From positions 1-64,000 of the forward strand of contig NZ_JANIOA010000005.1 in assembly GCF_025175675.1 (NCBI RefSeq): a stretch of DNA of 64,000 bases. The letters run 5' to 3'. The notes beneath the pieces were generated by a model, which saw nothing but the letters and a program-made list of their open reading frames with translations, made no database searches and was not told the DNA's origin. This DNA is from Sedimenticola hydrogenitrophicus. GTDB lineage: Bacteria > Pseudomonadota > Gammaproteobacteria > Chromatiales > Chromatiaceae. Made by a program: the position numbers and the translations under genes. Positions 25,993-33,807 of this stretch are shown here, in pieces (the first letter of the stretch is position 1; every line of letters begins with the position of its first letter).

Positions 25993-26676
25993 ATGTCAAC
26001 CGCCAATTTCAAACACGATCTGTTCAGCCAGTTTGCCCGCATCGCCAAGGCGCTGAGCAATGGCCACCGGCTGGAACTGCTGGAGTTCCTGGATCAGGGG
26101 GAGCGCAGCGTGGATGCGCTGGCCCAGGTTTCCGGCCTCAGCGTGGCCAACACCTCCCAGCACCTGCAGCAGCTCCGGCAGGCGGGGCTGGTGTCCAGCC
26201 GCAAGGAGGGACAAAAGGTCTATTACCGGCTGAGCGGCCTGGACGTATCGGCCCTGCTCGGCTCCCTGCGGGGTGTCGCCGAACGTCACCTGGCCGATGT
26301 CAACCGCCTGGTCGATGACTACCTCAAGGTCAAGGACAGCCTGGAACCGATCCCCGCAAGCCAACTGCTGGAGCGTGCCCGCGCGGGCCTGGTGACGGTG
26401 CTGGATGTGCGCCCGCCGGAGGAGTTCGCCGCCGGACACCTGCCGGGGGCGATCAATATCCCGTTGAAGGATCTGGAAAAACACCTGGATGAACTCGCCC
26501 CCTCCCAGGAGATTGTCGCCTACTGTCGCGGCCCCCATTGTGTGCTGGCGTTCGAGGCGGTGTCCCGGCTGCGCCAGCAGGGGATGAAGGCCCGGCGGCT
26601 GGCGGGGGGACTGCCGGAGTGGCGCATGGAGGGCCTGCCGGTGGAGCGGGCCGACGAGGAAACGATTCAACCTTAA
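25993..26676 (+). CDS. ArsR-family regulator with C-terminal rhodanese domain
   Basis: 227 residues. The winged HTH (about 1-95) includes FARIAKALSNGHRLELLEFLDQGERSV and SVANTSQHLQQLRQAGLVSSRKEGQKVYY. The rhodanese domain (about 115-220) includes VLDVRPPEEFAAGHLPGAINIP and the active-site loop YCRGPHC. No metal-binding Cys pair is visible in the HTH, so sensing probably goes through the rhodanese cysteine. ArsR-rhodanese proteins are associated with sulfur or arsenic-linked operons. I start at ATG 25993 preceded by CAAGGACCGAGCC. It probably autoregulates and controls the divergent desaturase-to-barrel cluster. Confidence 0.88.
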   Translation: MSTANFKHDLFSQFARIAKALSNGHRLELLEFLDQGERSVDALAQVSGLSVANTSQHLQQLRQAGLVSSRKEGQKVYYRLSGLDVSALLGSLRGVAERHLADVNRLVDDYLKVKDSLEPIPASQLLERARAGLVTVLDVRPPEEFAAGHLPGAINIPLKDLEKHLDELAPSQEIVAYCRGPHCVLAFEAVSRLRQQGMKARRLAGGLPEWRMEGLPVERADEETIQP

Positions 26677-26721
26677 GGGCACTATTAAAAAATCTGAGGT
26701 GACTACTCACCCGGTCTGTAA

Positions 26722-26802
26722 GTGATTGGTCTGCCTTGCCAGCCTCACACGATGGCTTATCTCCTCGCCATCAACATCGGCCAACAAGGTAGGCCAATCA
26801 CC
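26722..26802. repeat. Palindromic repeat TGATTGGTCTGCCTTG
   Basis: TGATTGG-TCTGCCTTG on the left pairs with CAAGGTAGG-CCAATCA on the right across about 45 bases, with small interior mismatches. GACTACTCACC and GGAGTAGTTAC lie just outside. It is non-coding. Confidence 0.45.
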
Positions 26803-26825
26803 CCGTGGAGTAGTTACAATCTAAA

Positions 26826-26986
26826 TAACTACTCGCCCCTATCCGCACCACGTAGACACAGAGAGCACAGAGAAACCATAAGGCTCTCCCGCAGCTTCCA
26901 TACCTGATGTTCAGTTAACCTCTGTGTCCTCTGTGCCTCCGTGGTGCATTGGAGAATCTTTAATGGACACCTGGGGTGAGTAGTTA
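26826..26986. repeat. Palindromic element with TAACTACTC ends
   Basis: The ends TAACTACTCGCCCC (26826-26839) and GGGGTGAGTAGTTA (26973-26986) match in 13 of 14 positions as inverted repeats. Inside are CACAGAGAGCACAGAG and CTCTGTGTCCTCTGTG arms. It is the counterpart of the element at 2229-2500 in opposite orientation, and like that one it stops about a dozen bases from a regulator-gene 3' end, here a remnant. Confidence 0.65.
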
Positions 26987-26997
26987 CTTTCACCCGG

Positions 26998-27080
26998 CTA
27001 TTTTCCAGGGCGGCTATCTGCTGCCCGCGCATTTTTTGCCAGAGATTCTCGCGACCGATGCCCAACTGATCCACCGGACG
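26998..27080 (-). pseudogene. Remnant of the 3' end of a sigma-54 response regulator gene
   Basis: Translated on the minus strand, this gives DQLGIGRENLWQKMRGQQIAAL, matching the C-terminal Fis-type HTH of the intact regulator ([22 protein letters not shown]). The DNA stretch GCATTTTTTGCCAGAGATTC is also shared except at its ends. The original stop is out of frame because of a small deletion, and everything upstream of the HTH is missing. The remnant directly adjoins the activator palindromes of the second molybdoenzyme operon. Confidence 0.75.
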
Positions 27081-27100
27081 GAACGAATTCCGTTGCAATT

Positions 27101-27209
27101 GTTACCAATGGGTAACCCAATTGTCGGGTATATCCACTCCCTGCCGCGTTTGGTTACCAATCGGTTACGAAACAAGTCTGTTTCTCTGATTACGCTACCG
27201 CATGGTTAC
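27101..27209. promoter_or_regulatory. Three upstream activator palindromes
   Basis: GTTACCAATGGGTAAC (27101-27116), GTTACCAATCGGTTAC (27153-27168) and GCTACCGCATGGTTAC (27194-27209) share the GTTACC-N4-GGTAAC pattern found twice before the first reductase operon. They lie 120-230 bases upstream of the -24/-12 promoter. They probably bind the NtrC-type regulator encoded at 2515-3855. Confidence 0.65.
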
Positions 27210-27326
27210 GCATTCCCATAATTGCTACCAGTATTTACTTATAAACGGGAATCAGAAATTAGAATAACCCTAAAAATAACAAGTAATTGCCAATAAAAAC
27301 AACATATAACCGTATTCTAAATAATC

Positions 27327-27346
27327 CATGGCAAGGAACTTGCGTA
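27327..27346 (+). promoter_or_regulatory. Sigma-54 promoter of the second molybdoenzyme operon
   Basis: TGGCAAGGAACTTGC (27329-27343) fits the -24/-12 consensus with GG and GC ten bases apart. It shares TGGCAAG and TTGC with the promoter at 6403. A leader of about 310 bases follows before the ATG at 27665. Open frames inside that leader on either strand show no supporting features and are not called. Confidence 0.78.
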
Positions 27347-27664
27347 CTGGCCCAGTGGGGAGTGTTGCGAATCAGTCATGCCATATCAATTTGACGCCAA
27401 ATCGACACACCCAGCCCAACCAAGGGGCTGGAACCACGAAAGCAACCTATTTGAATATCCCCTGACTGGCTCGGAAATACTCGAAACTCGGGTAGTTGTC
27501 CAGATGCAACATGAGGGGGTTTGTTGTTTATCCATGCAGGAAAGGTATTTAGCTAAACAGTTAACGGCCAGTAATTGGGTCATTAAAGTCATGAACAAGT
27601 ACACCCAATTGTGACATGAGAATGTCGGTTTAAAGCTTATTTGTAACTCCGGGAGGACAATCTA

Positions 27665-30598
27665 ATGAAGCTGTTGAAGCATTATCTCAGCCGTCGAACA
27701 TTTCTACAGGTCAGTGGTACCGCGGCGCTACTATCTCGCGTAAATCCGGTAAATGCAGGGGAGTGGCTGGACCAACTGGGAAAATCAGGATCCCAGCCAG
27801 ACCGTTTCATGGAACAGGCGGAGATCGTGCGCAGCGTCTGCCTGATGTGTCATAGCGGTTGTGGAATTCAGTGCACGGTACAAAACGGGGAACTTACCAA
27901 AATTAGTGGGAATCCCTATCATCCCAATACCTACGACTACGTTGCCAAGGGTGAAATGGTCGAAGAGAGTGATCTCGATGCCGGCCTCGATGGCAAGGAT
28001 GTAGGTACCCTTTGTCCCAAGGGACAGTCCGGCATCTTCGCACTCTACAGTCCCGCTCGCCTGACTCACCCCCTGAAACGCGTGGGGCCTCGCGGCTCCG
28101 GAAAATGGAAGGTGGTCAGCTGGGATCAGGCCCTGACCGAAATCACCGAAGGCGGCAAACTCTTCCAGGACATTCCGGGTGAAGAGGGTCGCGTCGTCGA
28201 GGGCCTCAAGTCCATTCTTAACAATGACAGCCCGCTTGGCGCGGCCGATTCCGACTTCATGGACGAAGCACCACCCGAAGGCTGGGGACCCAAACGCAAT
28301 CAGTTCGTATGGGCGCATGGACGTAACGAGCAGTCCCCGCTCACGCCCCGATTTGTCAAGGAAGCCGCGGGCGTGCCGCACATGCTCAACCACTGCGACC
28401 GTTGCGCCGGCACCTTCTACAACGTTATTGAGGATACCCTCAATATTCCCCGCTTCGAGATCGGCGCCTATGCCGACTACGAGTATTGCACACATCTGAT
28501 CAGTGTCGGATCGAACGTCACCCACGCGGATTATCCGGGTCAGACACGTGCGCGCTATCTGCAGAAGATGGCCAAAAGAACCGGCCCCGATTCACGTAGT
28601 TTCAGGCATGTGGTCGTGGACCCCTGGTTCTCGCCCGCGGCGGCAAAGGCAACGCACTCCAACAAGGGCGAGTGGGTTCCGCTCAAGCCTTCGTCGGATG
28701 CCTTCTTCTTGATGGGCATGCTCCAGTGGATGATCGAGAATAAAGCCTACAAGGCGGACTACCTCACCCTGCCCAATGAACAGGCGGCCAAGAAAACCGG
28801 GCGGCGCAACTGGACCGATATGACCTATCTGGTTGCCACGGATGAGCCAAAGGTCTATCTGACCGGCAAGGATGCAGGTTTGGGTCAGTCGGATCATGTT
28901 GTACTGGTCAAGGGCAAACCGACTCTGTTCCACGAGGTGGACGGCCCGGCCGAGCTCGATGCGGAGATTACGCTGAAGGGCAAAAAGTACAAGACCGTAT
29001 TTCGCATGCTCCGCGAACGGGTGAGCGAGAAGACCCTGGCCGAGTGCGAAAAGCGGTGTGATCTCCCGGCCGGCACCATCGCGCGCGTAGCGAAAGAGTT
29101 TACCGACGCCAAGCGGCCGGTCATAGAGATGTTCCGTGGGCCGATTCAGCAGTCCAATGGCTGGTGGAACGGACAAGCCCTGGTCATTATTAACATGATG
29201 GTCGATAACATCGACCGCAAGGGTGGCTTCAATCCTGGCCACGCCGCTTACAAGGGCGGCGTGAAGGGCGAAAAACGTAAGGCCAAGGGCGTCACCATCG
29301 ACCGTCACAAGGCGAAATACCAGGGCATAAAGCCACTGTCCACCCGTCCCTGGTATCCGTTGGCTTATCGTTCGGTAGCGGGCGAGTTCTTCTCCTCGGT
29401 GCGTCAAGGCTATCCCTACCGGATCAAGGCCTACCTGAACTACTACAACAACCCGGCCTACACCGTGCCGATGAATTCATCGGTAATCGAGGCACTGCTT
29501 GACGTTAAGGCGATGCCGCTGACCTTCAGTATCGACGCCTACATGGGCGAGACCAGCTCGTTGTGTGATTACATACTTCCCGACTCCGAATATCTGGAAA
29601 GGATCGGCGGGTTCAAGACCTATCCACCCATCAAGACCCGTTTGTGGGGCCTGCGCCAACCCGTGGTGGGGACGGTCGATCCCGTGACCAAGGACTATCG
29701 TGGCATCCATCCGGATGTACAGACCGGAGACGACACGCTGATCCAGTTGGCTATCCGTTGTGGCTTGCCGGGTTTCGGCAAGGATGGCGGCGGACCCGGG
29801 GTCGATCTCATGAACTCCTGGCAATTCTGGAATGAGTACTACAAGCATAAGGATTTCGAGGGCGAAACCGGTCTGGAGGATCCCAACAGCAGCTTTGTGA
29901 AACTCGGTGGTAAATTCGAAAATCCGGGCAATCAATACGAGGGTGACTATGTGCGTTTCCCCGGTGGCCGCCAGGTGCGTGGACTGCGCGCCTACTCTCA
30001 GGCTGTCGCTACCAACAAGAACAGCATGACGGGCAAGTACTTCGACGGTCTGCCGCAGTATCGCTTCATGATCGATTGTAAGGAGCAGGAGATCGACCAG
30101 GCCATCTGGGATGAGTATCCGATCCAGTTGCACACCCACAAGGATGCCTGGCATACCCAGTCACGCACCATGAATAATCTATGGCTGGCGTCGGTAAAAC
30201 CGCAAAACTATGCGGAAATCAACCCGGTGGACGCGGAAAATATGGGTGTCATCTCCGGTGATTGGGTCCGGGTGAAATCACCATCAAGCAAGCACATTCC
30301 AAGTGTTGAAAACTCGATGGGTGACGGTTGGTTCAAGTTTCAGGTAAATGTCACCAGCCGGATCCGTCCGGGTGTCTTCTCGGTTAGCAACTCCTATGGT
30401 CGATGGGGTGCTGGCGCGAAGGGATGGGACGCCGATGGCCAGCAACAGTTTTCCGATAAGCGCATCGGTGCCGGGTTCAGTATCAATCCACTCTATATGG
30501 CAGACCCGGTCTTGGGTGACCGCGGGTTACAGGACCCTGTAGCCGGTGGAACACAGAGCTACGGTACGCCGCTCAAGATCGAAAAACTTTCAGTTTGA
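27665..30598 (+). CDS. TtrA/ArrA-like periplasmic molybdoenzyme, catalytic subunit
   Basis: A 977-residue DMSO-reductase-superfamily enzyme with a Tat signal SRRTFLQ (9-15). The [4Fe-4S] motif is C59-x2-C62-x3-C66-x50-C117; the long last spacer resembles tetrathionate reductase TtrA. C244 and C247 in NHCDRC are candidates for a cysteine Mo ligand, unlike the Asp-type enzyme at 6668. WVPLKPSSDAFFLMGMLQWMIENKAYKADYL is TtrA/ArrA-like. The C-terminal molybdopterin domain includes HTHKDAWHTQSRTMNN and WVRVKSP. It lacks the membrane partner TtrC, and electron input seems to come from cytochromes instead. Substrate unknown: a sulfur, selenium, arsenic or antimony oxyanion is possible. Confidence 0.88.
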   Translation: MKLLKHYLSRRTFLQVSGTAALLSRVNPVNAGEWLDQLGKSGSQPDRFMEQAEIVRSVCLMCHSGCGIQCTVQNGELTKISGNPYHPNTYDYVAKGEMVEESDLDAGLDGKDVGTLCPKGQSGIFALYSPARLTHPLKRVGPRGSGKWKVVSWDQALTEITEGGKLFQDIPGEEGRVVEGLKSILNNDSPLGAADSDFMDEAPPEGWGPKRNQFVWAHGRNEQSPLTPRFVKEAAGVPHMLNHCDRCAGTFYNVIEDTLNIPRFEIGAYADYEYCTHLISVGSNVTHADYPGQTRARYLQKMAKRTGPDSRSFRHVVVDPWFSPAAAKATHSNKGEWVPLKPSSDAFFLMGMLQWMIENKAYKADYLTLPNEQAAKKTGRRNWTDMTYLVATDEPKVYLTGKDAGLGQSDHVVLVKGKPTLFHEVDGPAELDAEITLKGKKYKTVFRMLRERVSEKTLAECEKRCDLPAGTIARVAKEFTDAKRPVIEMFRGPIQQSNGWWNGQALVIINMMVDNIDRKGGFNPGHAAYKGGVKGEKRKAKGVTIDRHKAKYQGIKPLSTRPWYPLAYRSVAGEFFSSVRQGYPYRIKAYLNYYNNPAYTVPMNSSVIEALLDVKAMPLTFSIDAYMGETSSLCDYILPDSEYLERIGGFKTYPPIKTRLWGLRQPVVGTVDPVTKDYRGIHPDVQTGDDTLIQLAIRCGLPGFGKDGGGPGVDLMNSWQFWNEYYKHKDFEGETGLEDPNSSFVKLGGKFENPGNQYEGDYVRFPGGRQVRGLRAYSQAVATNKNSMTGKYFDGLPQYRFMIDCKEQEIDQAIWDEYPIQLHTHKDAWHTQSRTMNNLWLASVKPQNYAEINPVDAENMGVISGDWVRVKSPSSKHIPSVENSMGDGWFKFQVNVTSRIRPGVFSVSNSYGRWGAGAKGWDADGQQQFSDKRIGAGFSINPLYMADPVLGDRGLQDPVAGGTQSYGTPLKIEKLSV

Positions 30599-30611
30599 GG
30601 AGGGTCAAGCC

Positions 30612-31232
30612 ATGACAGAAAAGAACCCAGTAATTTCTCCGGAGATCTTTGAGCGTTCGCTTGCGAAACCCGGACCGAAACAATACACACTCTGGATCGA
30701 CTTGGAGTTCTGTATCGGATGTAACGCCTGCACCATGGCGTGCAAAGCGGAAAACAACACGCCGCTGGGCGTCGATTATACCCGTGTGGTCGAAATCGAG
30801 GAGGGTGAATTCAGGGATACAACCAAGGCTCCAAACATGGCGCTTACCTTCGTACCCATGCCGTGCATGCATTGCGGGCGACCGGCGTGCCAGGCCGCCT
30901 GTCCGGTGGGAGCGATCACCAAACGCAAGGAGGACGGTATTGTTCTTATCAACAAGGACAAGTGTATTGGCTGCCGCTACTGTGCCTGGGCCTGCCCCTA
31001 TGGCGCGCCGCAATTCAACGCCGAAGCACGGGTCATGGAAAAGTGCACGCTTTGTGTACAACGCCTTGAGCAGGGGAAGGTTCCGGCCTGTGTTGAAACC
31101 TGTGTGGCAAAGACGCGGTTCTTTGGTGAGCTCAACGAGTTGACGTCGCTGATCAGGGAGAAGCGTTCGCGAGCGGTTAGTATCACCGTTGCCGGTACGG
31201 ATACCGGACCTTCCACAAAGTACACGCGCTGA
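30612..31232 (+). CDS. Four-cluster ferredoxin subunit of the second molybdoenzyme
   Basis: 206 residues, related to TtrB, PsrB and DmsB. It carries CIGCNACTMAC, CMHCGRPACQAAC, CIGCRYCAWAC and CTLCVQRLEQGKVPACVETC, all with full Cys sets, so four [4Fe-4S] clusters are predicted. There is no signal peptide, so it is presumably exported with the catalytic subunit. The ATG at 30612 is chosen because GGAGGGTCAAGCC precedes it, 13 bases after the molybdoenzyme stop. It should be the electron entry point to the enzyme. Confidence 0.9.
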   Translation: MTEKNPVISPEIFERSLAKPGPKQYTLWIDLEFCIGCNACTMACKAENNTPLGVDYTRVVEIEEGEFRDTTKAPNMALTFVPMPCMHCGRPACQAACPVGAITKRKEDGIVLINKDKCIGCRYCAWACPYGAPQFNAEARVMEKCTLCVQRLEQGKVPACVETCVAKTRFFGELNELTSLIREKRSRAVSITVAGTDTGPSTKYTR

Positions 31233-31252
31233 TCGATTGAGTGGAGACTCTA

Positions 31253-32431
31253 ATGGAGCAAAGCGTAAGTACTGGTAGGGAGCGGCCCATTCTCGTCGAG
31301 AATGGGCTCTGCTCCCGCTATCGATGCTCACAGTCATCGTGTGTTGAATGCATGCAAGTGTGCCCTGTTCCGGATGCACTAAACCTGTCCGGAGAGGGTG
31401 TCGACATATCGGAAGCATGCATTGCGTGTGGTGCCTGTGTTTCTGCCTGCCCAAATGGAGCATTAGGGCAGGATATCAACAACCTGGATCTGGGTTCTCG
31501 AATACGGAATCGGGAACATCCATCAGAGCCGTTCCGAATTGCCTGCGATCGTGCCGATGGCAAGGCGGATTTGGTTCTTTCCTGCCTCTGTCGGCTTACC
31601 GAGGGCGTCGTTCTGGAGCCGTTAAGGTGGGGAGCGGAAAGCGTTGAACTACGTTCGCCGGACTGTTCTGGCTGTGGACTACATAAGACCTCTGGACAAT
31701 GGAATAAGGTAATAAAGCTGGCCAGGGGACTGCTGGAATCCGTCAACCTGAGTCCGGGGCGGATTGTTCATTTGACCACGCCCCTGGGTACTCCGCAGCA
31801 AAACTTGCCCGCCAAGAAAACGGGGGTATCGCGACGCGACTTCTTTCGAGCTTTCGCCGACAAATGGGAAGAGGCAGATGATTCTCCAGACATCGATGCG
31901 AAGGATCCGGTTGAGGTTGCGATTACACCGTTTCGTGATCTTGTACGGAACCACGCGGAAAATCCGAAAAGGTCGCATCTTCTCAATGTGCTACAGGCTC
32001 TTCCCGGGGCCAAGCCCTTAAAGGCAGACTATGCCGCTCAGGGCTTGCCGGTAGCAAGTATAGAGATAGGACCAAAATGTACCGGTTGTGATGTCTGCGA
32101 GACATTATGTCCGGTAGGTGCCATTCATCACAGCGAGTCGAATGGGCACTATGCATTGAGCTATACACCGTCGTTATGTACCGGTTGCCGGGTATGTGAG
32201 GAGGCCTGTTTCCACCGGGCAATCCGTGTCAACGATAACGTGGATCTCTCATTGTTGTTTCTAGGCACTCAACAGAATTTGGTGACGGGGGAAAAACGCA
32301 CTTGCGATTTCTGCCGTCAGCCCTTTTTGCGGCGTGCGGATGAGAGCTTCTGTCCATTGTGCATCACCACCGAAAAGCGCCGGGAAAAAATGGCCCGTCG
32401 CTTTGCCAGGAGAGGAACTAAAAATGATTGA
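31253..32431 (+). CDS. Multi-cluster ferredoxin-like protein with C-terminal zinc ribbon
   Basis: 392 residues in five parts. An N-terminal Cys-rich motif (CSRYRCSQSSCVECMQVC) and CIACGACVSAC give one pair of clusters. A middle region with SCLCRLTEGVVLEPLRWG and SPDCSGCGLHK recalls electron-bifurcating MvhD-like domains. CTGCDVCETLC and CTGCRVCEEAC give another pair. Finally CDFC-x12-CPLC forms a rubredoxin/zinc-ribbon-like knuckle. There is no signal peptide, so the protein is probably cytoplasmic. It starts at ATG 31253 after GTGGAG, and its end overlaps the TorD start. It could have a maturation or electron-delivery role; not a standard subunit of any reductase I know. Confidence 0.75.
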   Translation: MEQSVSTGRERPILVENGLCSRYRCSQSSCVECMQVCPVPDALNLSGEGVDISEACIACGACVSACPNGALGQDINNLDLGSRIRNREHPSEPFRIACDRADGKADLVLSCLCRLTEGVVLEPLRWGAESVELRSPDCSGCGLHKTSGQWNKVIKLARGLLESVNLSPGRIVHLTTPLGTPQQNLPAKKTGVSRRDFFRAFADKWEEADDSPDIDAKDPVEVAITPFRDLVRNHAENPKRSHLLNVLQALPGAKPLKADYAAQGLPVASIEIGPKCTGCDVCETLCPVGAIHHSESNGHYALSYTPSLCTGCRVCEEACFHRAIRVNDNVDLSLLFLGTQQNLVTGEKRTCDFCRQPFLRRADESFCPLCITTEKRREKMARRFARRGTKND

Positions 32432-33113
32432 CTATACAACAATGGCGGATGTGGCGGCGGAACGTGGCAGGAGGTATGCGGTTCTGGCAACGCTATACAG
32501 CGCGCCGCCTTCCGCGGAGCTTCTGGAATCGCTGCAAGCCGAACCCCTGCTGATGGAATCCGGAAACGCGGCGGCCGAAATGGCAACCGAGGAGATGATA
32601 GCGTTTCTGGAAGAGATGTCATCCAGCGAAAATATCGAAAACGAATTGACCGCGGAATATACCAGGCTATTCGTGCTGCCAAGTGGGGTGCATCCGCATG
32701 AGTCATTTTACCTGGACGAAAAACAGCGGGTAGGGGGAAGGATATCGGTCAGGGTGCAGGCGGCGTATCACAACGCCGGCGTGCAACTGACAAAGGATTG
32801 CCTGGAGTTGCCCGACCATATCGGGGTCGAGCTGGAGTCACTAAATTTTCTTTGTGGCATAGAGGAGCAACTGTGGCGGGCGGAGAATATCGACGGTCTC
32901 CGGCAAAACATCAAACACCAGAGTGACTTTCTGGCCGGCCACCTATTGCTCTGGTACCAACCGTTTTGTGCGCGTGTTATTCAAGAATCTAAATCCGGCC
33001 TGTATCGGGCGCTAGCCTACCTCACGCTTGACTTATTGCAAACCGAGGGTGAGTTCGTGCCAGGTTTGTTTGAGCAATTGGAAACCGAGGGGAGAGTGTC
33101 ATGCGAATGCTGA
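32424..33113 (+). CDS. TorD-family molybdoenzyme chaperone
   Basis: 229 residues, mostly helical, with the TorD signature stretch ELTAEYTRLFVLPSGVHPHESFYLD and the C-terminal FLAGHLLLWYQPFCARVIQE. It should escort the Tat-exported molybdoenzyme during cofactor loading. The ATG follows GGAGAGGAACTAAAA and overlaps the upstream ferredoxin stop by eight bases. Its stop overlaps the cytochrome gene. It is distinct in sequence from the chaperone at 10401. Confidence 0.88.
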   Translation: MIDYTTMADVAAERGRRYAVLATLYSAPPSAELLESLQAEPLLMESGNAAAEMATEEMIAFLEEMSSSENIENELTAEYTRLFVLPSGVHPHESFYLDEKQRVGGRISVRVQAAYHNAGVQLTKDCLELPDHIGVELESLNFLCGIEEQLWRAENIDGLRQNIKHQSDFLAGHLLLWYQPFCARVIQESKSGLYRALAYLTLDLLQTEGEFVPGLFEQLETEGRVSCEC

Positions 33114-33748
33114 ATCTTACCGGACTGAGCCTGGTGCTGGGCTTGACAGGATGCGGGGGCGCCATCGGAGAACCAACTACCTCGCTCGAACAGCGTGCAC
33201 CGGAATCGGGGGTAACCACATCACTTACCGTAATACTACCCACGCAGGCGGCGATTGACTGGCCCCCCAAGGCCGTAAAGGGTCCAACGGATGGCGAGGT
33301 GCCGGATTATAGCGAGCAAAATATGGAATGCCTTGACTGCCATCAGTTCATCATGGAAGAGGAGACGGCGAAGCCCTATATAAAGAACCCACATGTGCTT
33401 CATCTGGAATCTAGCAAGATTGCCTACAAGGGTGAAAACCGTTCCTGCCTCACTTGTCACGAAATGGTAACCATACCGGAAGGAGACGAGGTGCCACCCA
33501 AGGAGGGATGGTTTATCGAAGGCGACATATACCATCCCAATGTATTACGCGCACCGAGAAATTCATGGAGTCGCCGGCTGGTGAAATCGCTGGCGCCCGA
33601 CACATTGAACTATGTGAATACGTTGCGGCCAGCCGACCCGTATACCTATAAGCCGACGCTCAAAAAACTGGTGTGTATTGAGTGCCATGGACCGGACAGC
33701 AAGATCAAGACGTTCTATGGCAGGCCAGATGAGACGGCTTCGAAATAA
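33101..33748 (+). CDS. Triheme c-type cytochrome lipoprotein
   Basis: 215 residues with the lipobox LGLTGCGG, so the mature protein begins with a lipidated Cys. Three CxxCH motifs follow: CLDCH, CLTCH and CIECH, with several other His available as distal ligands (HVLHLE, YHPNV). The layout recalls small NapB- or c554-like cytochromes. It is probably anchored at the periplasmic face of a membrane and could link the NapC-type protein or the tetraheme cytochrome to the molybdoenzyme. It overlaps the chaperone gene by 13 bases; ATG 33107 is an alternative start. Confidence 0.82.
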   Translation: MRMLNLTGLSLVLGLTGCGGAIGEPTTSLEQRAPESGVTTSLTVILPTQAAIDWPPKAVKGPTDGEVPDYSEQNMECLDCHQFIMEEETAKPYIKNPHVLHLESSKIAYKGENRSCLTCHEMVTIPEGDEVPPKEGWFIEGDIYHPNVLRAPRNSWSRRLVKSLAPDTLNYVNTLRPADPYTYKPTLKKLVCIECHGPDSKIKTFYGRPDETASK

Positions 33749-33807
33749 TTGCACCTTCGTTTAAACAGACTGATTCCAGAGGGGCTGGCGGTGGAGATAA
33801 TTCAGCC

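Noticed and set aside
27378-27614. Small frames on both strands in the leader of the second operon
   Set aside because: The two overlap each other on opposite strands, neither has a good ribosome site, and neither resembles a known family.
27665-31232. Canonical tetrathionate reductase ttrAB(C)
   Set aside because: Subunits A and B are TtrA- and TtrB-like, but TtrC is absent and a NapC/cytochrome chain is present, so a firm ttr name is not justified.
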